Below, piece by piece: positions 8,144 through 18,890 of a stretch of DNA of 20,000 nucleotides (within the stretch, counting starts at the first letter, position 1; each line of letters starts with the position of its first letter). This stretch comes from Neocallimastix lanati (nom. inval.) (taxonomy: Eukaryota; Neocallimastigomycota; Neocallimastigomycetes; Neocallimastigales; Neocallimastigaceae). The DNA lies in the NCBI GenBank assembly GCA_016946835.1, contig JACVTC010000008.1, positions 1,777,501-1,797,500 of the forward strand, read 5' to 3'. The notes beneath the pieces are model-generated. The model was not told where the DNA came from, made no database searches, and saw nothing but the letters and a program-made list of their open reading frames with translations. The position numbers were made by a program, and so were the translations under genes.

Positions 8144-9090
8144 AATATTCATTAAGAGATTTTTAATATCTTTTTTATATGTCATTATTAAGTTTTAATT
8201 AGAATATATTATATAAACAAGCTATATATATACGAAATGATAACAAATTTTTATTAACAGATATTTAAATATTCATTGGAATGAATTATGCTACTAGTAT
8301 ATATATTATAATTTTTTTTTTTTTGATTCTAAATTAAATACATAATCTATTTATTTTTTTATTTTTTTATTTGTTTTTTAATATATTAATCATCTTTTAT
8401 TTTTATTTTTATTTTTATATTTATTTTTTTTTATAATATAATGGATCATCATTTTTTTATTTTTTAATTTTTTTTAATATTTTATATATAAATATTTTTT
8501 AATTTTATTTTTTTTTTAATTTTAACTATTTTTTAATTTTTTTTTTTTTTTTTAATATATTTTAACAAATTAAATAAAATAAAAAAAATAAAAAAATAAA
8601 AATTATAAATTGAATACTGAAAAAAAAGATTAAAATTTTTTTTGTTACACAAATCAAATCAAATGTAAATTAAATTTTAAAAAAAAAAAAAAAAGTTTTA
8701 AAAATTTAATAAAAACAAATAAAAAAAGAACAAAAAAATAAAAAGAACAAAAAAAATAAAAAGAATAAAAAGAATAAAAAGAATAAAAAGAATAAAAAGA
8801 TTAAAAAGAATAAAAGTAATTTTAAAAATTTATTATAAAATATTAATAATTCTATAAAAATAAATTTATCTTTTTTTTTTTTGATTAAATTTTAACAATA
8901 ATTTATACATACTTTAAAATATAATATATATATCATATTTATCTTATATTTCACTTAATCATGCTAAAAAAAGACTAATTTATTATACAGAGTATACAAT
9001 ATTTTTTTTAGAATTCAATGACTAATACAGAGGATTTAAAATTAAAATTTTGGATTTAATAATTTTTACTTTAATCAATAAAACTCTTTT
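8144..9090. other. Gene-free AT-rich DNA with a 10-base microsatellite
   Basis: No gene was recognised. A/T runs dominate. A tandem array of AATAAAAAGA lies at about 8756-8815, with six near-perfect units and one GATT variant. Nothing else of note was seen. Confidence 0.5.
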
Positions 9091-9250
9091 CAAAAATAAT
9101 AATAATAATAATAATAATAAATAATAGTAATAATAATAATTTTGATATTAAAGATTAAACAAAAAATATGTTTATATTCATATAATTCATTTGATATTAA
9201 TAATTAAAAAAGTTTAAAAGAACATTAAATTATTTAGTATAAAAAATAGA
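9091..9250. repeat. AAT array and diverged relatives of the 60-base repeat
   Basis: An (AAT)n tract (about 9096-9140) is followed by TTTGATATTAAAGATTA at 9141-9157, one mismatch from part of the 60-base repeat at 841. About 30 bases later CATTTGATATTAA (9188-9200), a 20-base gap and AACATTAAAT (9221-9230) match the same motif with the same spacing. It looks like one or two degenerate copies of that dispersed repeat. Confidence 0.5.
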
Positions 9251-9262
9251 ATTATTAAATTT

Positions 9263-9430
9263 AACCAATAAGTAAATAAATAAATAAATCAATAAGTAAA
9301 TAAATCAATAAATCAATAAGTAAATAAATCAATAAATCAATAAGTAAATAAATCAATAAATCAATAAGTAAATAAATAAATAAATAAATAAGTAAATAAA
9401 TCAATAAATCAATAAATCAATAAATCAAAA
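9263..9430. repeat. 24-base minisatellite
   Basis: Higher-order units of AAGTAAATAAATCAATAAAT plus CAAT (24 bases) are repeated about three times in perfect register from about 9293 to 9364, flanked by simpler AAAT and AATC tetranucleotide runs. No gene overlaps it. Confidence 0.7.
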
Positions 9431-9737
9431 TTTAATTAATTTTAAATAATATTTTATATTTAATATCAAGAATGATAGGTTTAAATGAAGTAAATTTAAA
9501 ATGATGATATTTTATATATTTAATTTCTTGATTAGAAAATGATTATTGAATTATTAAAATCAATACTAATAATAAAATAAAAAAATAAAAGAAAATTAAA
9601 CAGTAACCAAAAATTTTTTTTTTTTTTATCATTTCATAATGGTTAAAAAAAATTTATTGAAAAAAAAAAAAAAAGTAATTTTTAGTTGATTTACATAAAT
9701 ATATTCAAAAGAAGAAATAGAAAGAAAAAAATAATTT

Positions 9738-9841
<104 letters not shown>

Positions 9842-10473
9842 AGATATATAAATAAATAAAAATACATTAACATATAAATAGATATATAAATAAATATATA
9901 TATATAAATAAATATATATATATAAATAAATATATAAACCTAAATAAATTAAATAAATTAATAATTATATATAATATATGATAATTTTTCTAAAAATTAA
10001 TAAATTATAAAATATGAAATTAAAAAAAATTTATAAAAAAAATTAATATCTTTACAATATTTCTTTTTTTTTTTTTTTAATTATTAATTATTAATGGCTT
10101 GATTTATATGTATTTTTTATAAAAAAAAAAAAAAAAATTATATACTATTTAATTAAATTTTTAGAATTTTTTATATAATATCTAGTAGATAAATAATTAT
10201 AAAAAGAAAAACATAATTAAAGTATAATAGAAAAATAACAATATAAAAAAAAAAGAAAAAAAATAAAATAGATATCATTATTTATTAATAACATGTAAGC
10301 ATTCAAAAGTATCAAATAATAAATATTATAATTTAAATTAATTAAAATAAAAAAATTTTTTTTTTCTATTTTTATAATGTATATATGTATAATATAAGTG
10401 TTTATTATTATTAATGAATTGTAATTTAATGATTATTAACTAATTAATCTTTTCCAATTATTATTTATGATTT

Positions 10474-10477
<4 letters not shown>
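9842..10477. other. Gene-free AT-rich DNA upstream of SEC12
   Basis: AT and AAAT runs (9842-9940), poly(T) and poly(A) runs of 13-16 bases near 10063 and 10121, and otherwise unstructured A/T sequence. No reading frame or RNA gene was recognised. Confidence 0.5.

Positions 10478-10524
<47 letters not shown>
10478..10524 (+). repeat. T47 run in the SEC12 promoter region
   Basis: Forty-seven consecutive T lie about 90 bases upstream of the start codon. Long poly(dA:dT) tracts exclude nucleosomes in fungal promoters, so a nucleosome-free promoter role is plausible; it may also be only slippage. Confidence 0.5.
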
Positions 10525-10525
<1 letters not shown>

Positions 10526-10548
10526 TGACTATTTTTATTTATTAGTCA
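10526..10548. promoter_or_regulatory. TGACTA/TAGTCA inverted repeat, bZIP-like site candidate
   Basis: TGACTA (10526-10531) and TAGTCA (10543-10548) form a six-base inverted repeat with an 11-base spacer, right after the T47 run and about 64 bases before the SEC12 start. TTAGTCA resembles AP-1/Yap-type bZIP sites known in fungi. There is no further evidence of binding. Confidence 0.3.
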
Positions 10549-10611
10549 TTATCTAAATATTTAAAAAAGTTTTATTTTAATAAAGTATTAATAATAATAA
10601 AAAAAAAAAAA

Positions 10612-11210
10612 ATGGAAAAGAAAGAAGTTCAGGCAAAGCCGGTTAATAAAAAACCATTAAGTTATAATGTATTAACTGTTGGGTATCCTGTCTTTTCATT
10701 AGCATTCACTACTAAACATAGACTTTTCATTGGTGGAGGTGGAGGTGTTAATCGTTCTGGTGTTAAGAATGTTATTGTAAGTTTTTTTTTTATTTTTTTG
10801 TAAATTTTTTGAAATTTTTATTTTTCTTTATTATTTATTTATTTTTTATTAAAGAAGAAAGGGAAAAAGTACAAAAATTTTCATTATTATATTAGATTAG
10901 GCGTTATATATATATCTAAATATATAAATATATATTTGTAATTTTTATTTTTATTTTTATTTTTTAATATATATAAATTTTTATAGTTGATGTATAATAA
11001 ATTTTAATCAATTTATAAGTAATAAATAATATAAAATAGGTTATTTTAAATTTCAAAAAAAAAAAAAAAAAAATAAACTATAATATCCGTATATAAAAAT
11101 TGTATTAAATAATAATAATTTATTTATTTATAATTGTAATTTCAATGGTTTATTTTTTTTATTTGTTTTTATTTTATTTATTATTATTATTTTTTTATAT
11201 TAAATGGATG

Positions 11211-11257
<47 letters not shown>

Positions 11258-11409
11258 AAATGATCGTTATTTTATCAATAAAGTCACTTTATGTTTTAAA
11301 TCAAAAAACTTTAGAAGTTGCACAGGCCATGGAACACATTTTACCACAAAATGAAGATTCAGTTATGAGTATGTGCCTTCACCCAAAAGTAAGTTATTAT
11401 TACTTTTAC

Positions 11410-11497
<88 letters not shown>

Positions 11498-11867
11498 TTT
11501 CCATTTCTATTTCCATTTTTTTCATATTTAATATAATATTTGAAGCTTAAATGAATATATAATTAGTAATACTATTTACATATAAAAAATTAATTTACTA
11601 AATATAAATTAATTATTTATTAGAAAATTGGAAATTTGTATATATATATATATATATTATAAATATTAATTCTTTTTTATTTCTATATCAATTATTTATT
11701 ATTATATAAATATTAATTCTTTTTTATTTCTATATCAATTATTTATTATTATATAAAATTTTAAAGTCAAAATTTATTATTTGTGGTAAAAACGGTACAA
11801 ATGAAGAAATTTTAAAAGGTGAAAATAAAAGTTTAAAGGTTTATCGATTAGCTAGAACAAAGTAATA

Positions 11868-11926
<59 letters not shown>

Positions 11927-12322
11927 ATATTTAATAATTTAATAGTGTATTTAAGCTTTTTTGAGTATTCCTATTAATTTTTTTTTTCTTTTTTTTTTTT
12001 TTTTTTTTTTTTTTTTGTATAAAATAAAAAAATTTATATATATATAAATTTATCGAAATAATTTATTATAAATTTTTAAAATGAAAATTTTTGGTAAAGC
12101 AGTAGTGATGTTATGTCTGTTTGTAGTTCTGATAGTATGGATACCTATAATCATAGTTTATTAAGTTCATCCTTTAATTCATTACCCTCAACGGATAAGA
12201 ATGATTATAGATTAGATTATATTCGATCAGCTCGTGTTTCTGAAAGTAAAAATTCTTCAGAATATCAAGTAAAAATCTTTTATTATTTATTTTTAATTTT
12301 TTCTTGAAAAATAAAAATTGAA

Positions 12323-12358
<36 letters not shown>

Positions 12359-12396
12359 TTTATTTTATTTATTTATTTTTCAAAAATATGAGTTAA

Positions 12397-12453
<57 letters not shown>

Positions 12454-14248
12454 ATCTAAATATTAATTATATATTTAATAGAAAATTACGGAATTTGATC
12501 ATGAAGGAAGACATATCTTAACTGGTACTACTGATGGAACAGTAAGTTTAATAAAATTCTAATGGTTGAAAAAAAAAAAATAAGAAAATTTTTAATTAAA
12601 GTTATTATCAATAAATAAACATATGTATTAATATATACTGTATATATATACATATATTTTATTTTCATCTATAGTTCACATTATTGGATTCATCTCTAAG
12701 AACAATCTTTACTAAAACATATAAAAATGATATTACTGATGCTCATTTTGATACCAATGATGAAAAGGTATAATAATAGTTTTAATAATTTTATAATTTA
12801 TTGAATATTAAATATATTTTTTAATTATATTTTAAATAAATATTAATAGTAGTAGTATTTATTTATTTATCTATTTTTTTTATTAATATTATATATTATT
12901 GAAATTAAAAAAAAAAAAAAAATTGTTATTCATTAATAATGATGATATGTTTATATTTATCTACTATCATACAATTTTAATTTTAATTGTTATGATAGAT
13001 TGTTGTTACTACAACCAAGAATATTTATATATTGGATATTATGGATGGTAGTTTAATTCATGAAATTAATAACAAATCTTTACCAACTGGTGAAACTTGT
13101 AATTTCAGAGCTGCTAGGTGAAATATTAAAAAAAAAAAATTTTTTTTTTTTTTTAATTAAATTAATATATTATATATTCTAATAAAATAATAATAAATAA
13201 TAATAATAATACATTATATAATACATTATAATACTAATAATAACAACAATAATAATATAAATAATTAATTTTCTTCAATGATTTTAAACTTATTTTTATT
13301 TATTTATTTATTTATAAATTTATTATGATAATAATAATTAATAATAATTATTATTATTAAAGATTTGGAAATGGTAATTCTGAAGGCATTTTATATGCAG
13401 TAGCAAATAGTCTTAAAAGAAACAAGACATTTATTTGTAAATATAATACCAAGAATTGGAAATTAATGACTTGCAAACAAGTTCATAATAAACCAATAAC
13501 TTCTTTTGCTATAAGGTAATAATAGATATATAATTAAGATAATCTATTAAAATTTAAATTAAATAGCCTATAATTCTATATATTATAATGGATAATAATA
13601 ATTAAAATAATAATATTAATTACAATAACAATAATTAAAATAATAATAATAACAATAATTACAACAACAATAATAATAATAATTAAAAATAATAATAATA
13701 ACAATAATAACAATTACAATAATAATAATTAAAAATAATAATAATTAAAAATAATAATCATTAAAATAATAATAATAATAATAATAATTAAAAATAATAA
13801 TCATTAAAATAATAATAATAACAATAATAACGATTACAATAATAATAATAATCTTTATTTTTTTTATTTATTTATTTATTTTTTAATCATATTCATGTTT
13901 TAAAATAATAATGTTAGTCCTAATGGTAGACTTTTAGGTTATGGTAGTGCCGATTTAAGTCTTGGTATATTAAGCTCAGATAAATTAAAATCAATATCTA
14001 GAATTAAAGATGCTCATGGTCTTCCATGTACTTGTCTTCAATTCAGTAGAGATTCAACAATCCTTGTCAGTGGTTCTGCTGATGGTACTTGTCGTATTTC
14101 AAGAATTGAAAGGGATGATACAGGTAAATTTATTGTTTAAGATTATTTTATTTTAATTTTAATTAATTATTAAAAAAAAAAAAAAATTTAAATATATATA
14201 TATATATATTTGTAAAATATAAAAATAAAAATATTACTAATTAAATTT

Positions 14249-14282
<34 letters not shown>

Positions 14283-14730
14283 AATTATTTTTTATTATAT
14301 ATAATATATATAATTTATTATTTTATAAATTTAATTATATAATTTATTATTGGTTTAATTTTAATTATATATATATATATATTATTTTTATTTTTATTTT
14401 TATTATATATATATATATGTAAAAGGTTCATCTTTCTTAACTTTTATTATTTTTGGTACGATAGTAGCTATAATTGCTGCATTATATTCACAATATACTG
14501 AGGAAATTATGGGAGTAGTAGATAAGTATTCTGATGTAATATATAAATATACTGATAATTTTGGTGGTCTAGTAAAACCAAAACAACATATTTATGTTGC
14601 TGATGATGATTTTATCTTCCCAGATGATATTGAAGATAATAAGGAATATTTAGAAAAAGTGGAAAATCTCGATAATGATGAAATTAATAATATAGAAGAT
14701 ATAGATGAAATATTTACGGAAGTTATTTAA
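10612..14730 (+). CDS. SEC12: Sec12/PREB-family guanine nucleotide exchange factor for Sar1 (ten exons)
   Basis: Sec12 is an ER membrane protein that loads GTP on Sar1 and so starts COPII coat assembly. Exons: 10612-10776, 11284-11388, 11767-11861, 12103-12268, 12482-12541, 12675-12767, 12999-13117, 13363-13515, 13918-14123, 14426-14730. All introns have GT..AG ends, phases agree, and the total is 1467 bases for 488 residues plus stop, close to yeast Sec12 (471). Near residue 40 is RLFIGGGGGVNRSGVKN, the Gly-rich/Asn loop characteristic of Sec12 that binds K+ and contacts Sar1. WD40-type blades follow (GRHILTGTTDGT about 180; NGRLLGYGSADL about 320; DSTILVSGSADGT about 365). A Ser-rich insertion lies at about 90-140. 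One hydrophobic segment, FLTFIIFGTIVAIIAALY (about 391-408), is followed by an 80-residue acidic tail that should be lumenal. No HDEL-like end. An A13 run precedes the ATG. Confident in the family; exon 4 acceptor is ambiguous by 3 bases. Confidence 0.88.
10777..11283 (+). other. Intron 1 of SEC12 (507 bases)
   Basis: GTAAGT donor and AATAAAG acceptor. It holds a T35 run followed directly by A10 (11216-11260), a poly(A) run near 11056, and AT repeats. A small open frame beginning ATGATC at 11260 runs through the acceptor into exon 2, but joining exon 1 to 11284 gives NVI-SLYVLN, which fits the family and keeps the frame. Confidence 0.8.
11389..11766 (+). other. Intron 2 of SEC12 with T49 run and a 47-base tandem repeat
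   Basis: GTAAGT donor, AAAG acceptor. After a TTA trinucleotide tract comes T49 (11446-11494). A 47-base unit, TATAAATATTAATTCTTTTT and following bases, is repeated in tandem from about 11658 to 11753 with almost no difference. Confidence 0.8.
11862..12102 (+). other. Intron 3 of SEC12, tandem acceptor
   Basis: GTAATA donor followed by AT repeats and T runs (11891-11925 and about 11991-12016). The acceptor region reads AAAGCAGTAG. The AGs ending at 12099, 12102 and 12105 all keep the frame and add or remove one Ser. I chose CAG at 12100-12102 as the best match to consensus. Confidence 0.7.
12269..14425 (+). other. Introns 4-9 of SEC12
   Basis: Intron 4 is 12269-12481 (T46 run at 12401-12446), intron 5 is 12542-12674, intron 6 is 12768-12998, intron 7 is 13118-13362, intron 8 is 13516-13917 (about 260 bases of AAT/AAC-type trinucleotide repeats at 13590-13855), and intron 9 is 14124-14425 (AT runs, TTTTTA repeats). 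All start GT and end AG. The coordinates here span the introns and the exons between them. Confidence 0.8.
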
Positions 14731-15135
14731 ACATAAATATATATAATATATATATTTATATATTTAAAAAGATTAATATTACATAATGCTATTATATATA
14801 ACTCTACATAAATATAAATTTATATATATATATATATAATTTTTTTTATAATATTTATTTTTGTTTTTATTTTTTCTTTTATTTTCCATAAAATCATTTT
14901 TAATAACAAATAAATAATATTCATTCATTTGTTTTTATTTTAAATTTTCATTTTTTTTTTTTAATATTTTTATTTATACATTTATATAATATATATATAT
15001 ATTTTATAAAAAAAAAAGAAAAAGAAAAAAAAAAAAAATTAATATATATATTTATATATATTAATAATTAGTAAATAAATATTCAATTCATAATACTTTT
15101 ATATTAAACGTTCAATAGTATCATTTTAAGATGAA
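14731..15135. other. Downstream region of SEC12
   Basis: AT repeats directly follow the stop. No clear polyadenylation signal can be separated from the background; AAATAAATAA at about 14908 is one candidate. No gene was seen. Confidence 0.4.
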
Positions 15136-15186
15136 ATATATCTATATCTATATCTATATCTATATCTATATCTATATCTATATATC
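15136..15186. repeat. TATATC hexanucleotide repeat
   Basis: About eight uninterrupted units of TATATC/ATCTAT. It is a simple microsatellite with no gene nearby. Confidence 0.85.
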
Positions 15187-15675
15187 ATTATCAAAAAGTA
15201 GTAAAAATATTTATTGTAATAATAATAATAATACATAATACATAATAATTATAAATATAAAGTTAACGACAAAAAATAGTAAAAAAAAAAAAAAATTTAA
15301 AATAGTATAGTAATAATAATAATAATAATAATAAAATAAAATAATAATATTAAGTATATAGATGATCAATTTTATTATTAGATTAATATAATATTAAAAA
15401 TAAATATAAATTATTAAAAAATATATATATATATATATATAAAATAAATAATGTTTAAATTAAGAAATATATATATATATATATATATATATAAAGAAAA
15501 AGAAAATAATTCATAATTATAAAATCATAAATCATAAATCATAATATTTTATCATTAATGTAGAAAAAATAAAATATTTTATATACCATATATTTAAAAT
15601 ATTTTTTATATTAATAATAATATTTAAATGTATAATAATAATAATATATGCAAATAATATAATGATTAAAAATAC
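15187..15675. other. AT-rich DNA with AAT and AT microsatellites
   Basis: AAT tracts near 15310-15333 and AT runs at about 15419-15440 and 15467-15492. A short triple ATAAATC repeat lies near 15520-15541. No gene was recognised. Confidence 0.5.
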
Positions 15676-15706
<31 letters not shown>

Positions 15707-15711
15707 CTAAG

Positions 15712-15755
<44 letters not shown>
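15676..15755. repeat. A28 - 10 bases - T42 inverted repeat
   Basis: A28 (15676-15703), the loop TCTCTAAGAA, then T42 (15714-15755). The strands could form a hairpin with a 28-pair stem. The open frame crossing it encodes only poly-Lys then poly-Phe and is not a gene. Confidence 0.9.
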
Positions 15756-15762
<7 letters not shown>

Positions 15763-16061
15763 TTCTACTTTTATTCTACTTTTATTATTTCTTTTTATAC
15801 TTTTTACTTTTTACTTATTTTATTTTTATTATTTTTTTTATATTTTTTTTTGAGTTATTAAAAATTATTTTAATTATTTTTTAATTTATTTAAATTAATT
15901 TATCAGTTTTAATTTTTATTTTTATTTTAATTTTAAATTTTTTTTTATTTTTTTATTTTTTATTTTTATTTTACTACTTCACTATTTATTTTATATTTTC
16001 ATTTATATTTATATATGTTAAAGGAAAAAAAAGAAAGAAAGAAGAAAATTCAATTTTTTTT

Positions 16062-16063
<2 letters not shown>
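15756..16063. other. T-rich, gene-free DNA
   Basis: Pyrimidine-rich sequence with small repeats (CTTTTATTCTA twice at 15757-15780) and many T runs. No gene or signal was recognised. Confidence 0.5.
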
Positions 16064-16123
<60 letters not shown>

Positions 16124-16149
16124 GAACTAAAAAAAAAAAAATTATATAC

Positions 16150-16183
<34 letters not shown>
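16064..16183. repeat. T59 run with downstream A13 and A29 runs
   Basis: T59 (16064-16122) is followed by GGAACT, A13, a 13-base spacer and A29 (16155-16183). It is a second poly(T)/poly(A) inverted repeat, in opposite order to 15676-15755. Confidence 0.85.
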
Positions 16184-16185
<2 letters not shown>

Positions 16186-16411
16186 ATTTAAAGATATGGA
16201 TAATTATATTTATATATATATATATTTTTTTTTTTTTTTTAAAAGAAAAATTAATATCATTGCTATTGTTATTTTAAATATTTATTTATTATATAAGATG
16301 TACAATAATTTAAAAAAATAAAAATAAAAATAAAAATAAAGTTAAAGTAATAATAATAATAATAATAATAATAAAATAAGATAGAATAATAATTATAATT
16401 ATAATAAGATA

Positions 16412-16463
<52 letters not shown>

Positions 16464-16950
16464 TATAACATAACATAGAATAATATAAAATTAGGATTTT
16501 TTTTTTTAAATGAAATATATTAAAACTAATAATAATTAAATGTAAAAAAAAAAAAAAAAGTTAACAGAATATTATGGATGGAAGTTTAAAATTATTATTA
16601 TTTATTTTTTTTTATTGTATTTTATTAATTTATATACGTATACAAAATAGTATTATTAAAGAGTCTTTAATTCTTTCTTTTTTCTTTTTTTTTTATTTCA
16701 TTATTTTTGAAGATAAATATAAAATAATTAATATATAAAATAATTATTGATTAATATTCATATATATATATATTTTAATATTATTATTATTTTTTTTTTA
16801 CATAATAAAATATAATATAATAAAATAAAATAAAATAAATAGTAGAATATTAAATAAGAAAAGTACAGATTGAATAAAATAAAATAAAATAAAATAAAAT
16901 AAAAAATAAAAAAATTAAAATTAAAAAATTGATTTTATTAATATTAATCT
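16184..16950. other. AT-rich DNA with AAT and AAAAT arrays
   Basis: AAT arrays at about 16351-16374 and 16415-16462, and AAAAT pentamer arrays near 16820-16840 and 16875-16905. No gene was recognised. Confidence 0.5.
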
Positions 16951-17115
16951 AAAATCTGTAAATTTACGGAATTATTATTATAAAATTACAGTTTTTATAT
17001 AATATTGATCTACTAAAATTTATCCAATTATTATTAAAATAAGATTTAACCGTTTTATCCTATATCCATCTCTTAATTTACGGAATTATTAATAAAATTA
17101 TACAAAATTATAACA
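16951..17115. repeat. Small palindromic repeat pair around TTTACGGAATTATTA
   Basis: CTGTAAATTTA (16956-16966) pairs with TAAAATTACAG (16981-16991). The motif TTTACGGAATTATTA inside it recurs about 115 bases later (about 17076-17090) followed by a similar ATAAAATTA. It may be the remains of a small inverted-repeat element. Confidence 0.4.
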
Positions 17116-17244
17116 ATGTTAAGATTTAAACAATGTATAAAATAATTGTTAATGACTAAATAAATAAATAAATTCAGTTCATAATATTTATAATTACTTA
17201 TTATTAACTTATTAATTATTTAATTAAATTATTTGTAATACAAT

Positions 17245-18055
17245 AATAATTAAATAATTGAATAATTGAATAATTGAATAATAAATAATAAATAAATAAT
17301 TGAATAATTATATAGAATAATTAAATAATAATATAGAATAATTAAATAAATAAATGATAAGTAATAAATAATAAATAATAAATAATTGAATAATTAAATA
17401 ATTGAATAATAAATAATAAATAATTGAATAATTGAATAAATGAATAATAAATAATAAATAATTGAATAATTGAATAATAAAATGTTTAATATTTTAATAA
17501 ATGAAATAAAATTTAAAAATAATATAAACAATAATGGAAAATTAATATTCTTTATAATTAAATAAATCATTGTTTTTATATTAATATTCATTATAATTCA
17601 TTATACATGTAAATCCCTTATATTATTTATTTTTCGATTACTTATTATTTATTATTTATTATTTATTTATTATTATTTATTTATTTTTTATTATTTATTA
17701 TTTATTATTCAATTATTTATTATTTATTATTTATTATTTATTATTTATTATTTATTGTTTATTATTTATTATTCAATTATCTATTATTTATTATTTATTA
17801 TTTATTATTTATTATTTATTATTTATTATTTATTATTTATTATTTATTATTTATTATTTATTATTTATTATTTATTATTTATTATTTATTATTTATTATT
17901 TATTATTTATTATTTATTATTTATTATTTATTTATTATTTATTATTTATTATTTAATTATTTATTATTTATTATTTAATTATTCTATATTATTATTTAAT
18001 TATTCTATATTATTATTCAATTATTCAATTATTTATTATTCAATTATTAATTAGT
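17245..18055. repeat. Large inverted repeat of heptanucleotide and related arrays
   Basis: The left arm (about 17255-17480) consists of AATAATTG and AATAAATAATAAAT units. The right arm (about 17640-18055) has the complementary TTATTATTTATTATTCAATT units, including about 20 near-perfect ATTATTT heptamers at 17790-17930. A 160-base unique AT spacer lies between (17481-17640). The open frames on both strands encode only repeated IIYYLLF-type peptides and are artefacts. Confidence 0.85.
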
Positions 18056-18890
18056 AATTATTATAAATGAAGGGAAGATCTTGGTTAACTTTTTAATTAA
18101 TTTTTAATATAAGTAATAGTAATATTATATTTGTCAAAAATTTGGTAAACTTTAAATACTATCTTTTAAACTAAATATTAAAATTTATAATTTTTGATAA
18201 TTATTTGTAATTTCTATTTCTTTTTTTTCTTAATAAACTTTATTTCTATTTATTTTCTTTATTTTCATGTCTTTAATATGTAATATTAAATTTTATTTAT
18301 ATGTATTTTCAATTTAATTAAACCTTAATTTTATTGTTTCTTTAAATGACTGATAATTTTTATAATTTTTATATATAATCAATAGATATTACGTAAATTA
18401 AATTTTTTAAATTGTTGATTTGAATAATATTAATAGAGAATAATTAATTTAAAAATGCAATTATTTATCATTAAAAATTTTTTTTCCTCATTTTAATTAA
18501 TTTATATTATTATTTTCCATAAATTAATAATTATCTTAAAATTAAAAAAAAAAATTAAAATTAAAAAAAAAATTTTTTTAATATAATGATAATGATAATT
18601 TTTTACTAATTTTTTAAGTTTATCATTTTTATATTATTATTATTTATTATTTATTATTATTATATATTAATATTTAATATTTAATATTTCTATATTATTA
18701 TTTATTTCTATATTATTTTTGTATTTGTATTATTTTGATGAGAAAATCTTAAATATCATTTATATTTTTTTTTTCTCTTGTCATATAAACTGTAATAATT
18801 ATAATAATTATAAATTAATTTATTTTTAAAAAGTATATATTTTATTTATTTAATTAATAAAATTATTATTGGTACATATAAGCAATATTT
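18056..18890. other. AT-rich intergenic DNA
   Basis: No gene was recognised. Slightly more complex sequence around 18065-18175 (AAGGGAAGATCTTGGTTAAC) gives no coherent frame. An AATTAAAAAAAAA/TTTTTTTAAT palindromic tract lies near 18540-18580. Confidence 0.45.

Noticed and set aside
9263-9430. Regularly spaced repeats resembling a CRISPR array
   Set aside because: The units are contiguous 24-base minisatellite copies without unique spacers, in a eukaryotic genome.
11260-11550. 96-codon frame starting ATGATC in SEC12 intron 1 as a separate gene
   Set aside because: Its coding-like part is SEC12 exon 2, whereas the ends are intron sequence and a T49 run.
12318-12521. Phe-rich + strand frame between SEC12 exons 4 and 5
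   Set aside because: It consists of two T runs in intron 4 and runs out of frame through exon 5.
15662-15853. Poly-Lys/poly-Phe frame
   Set aside because: It translates the A28/T42 hairpin and T-rich flank; no start context or composition of a gene.
17394-18054. Frames on both strands with repeated IIYYLLF-type peptides
   Set aside because: They arise from heptanucleotide and AATAATTG arrays, which stay open because the repeat lacks stops in that frame. A membrane protein is not supported.
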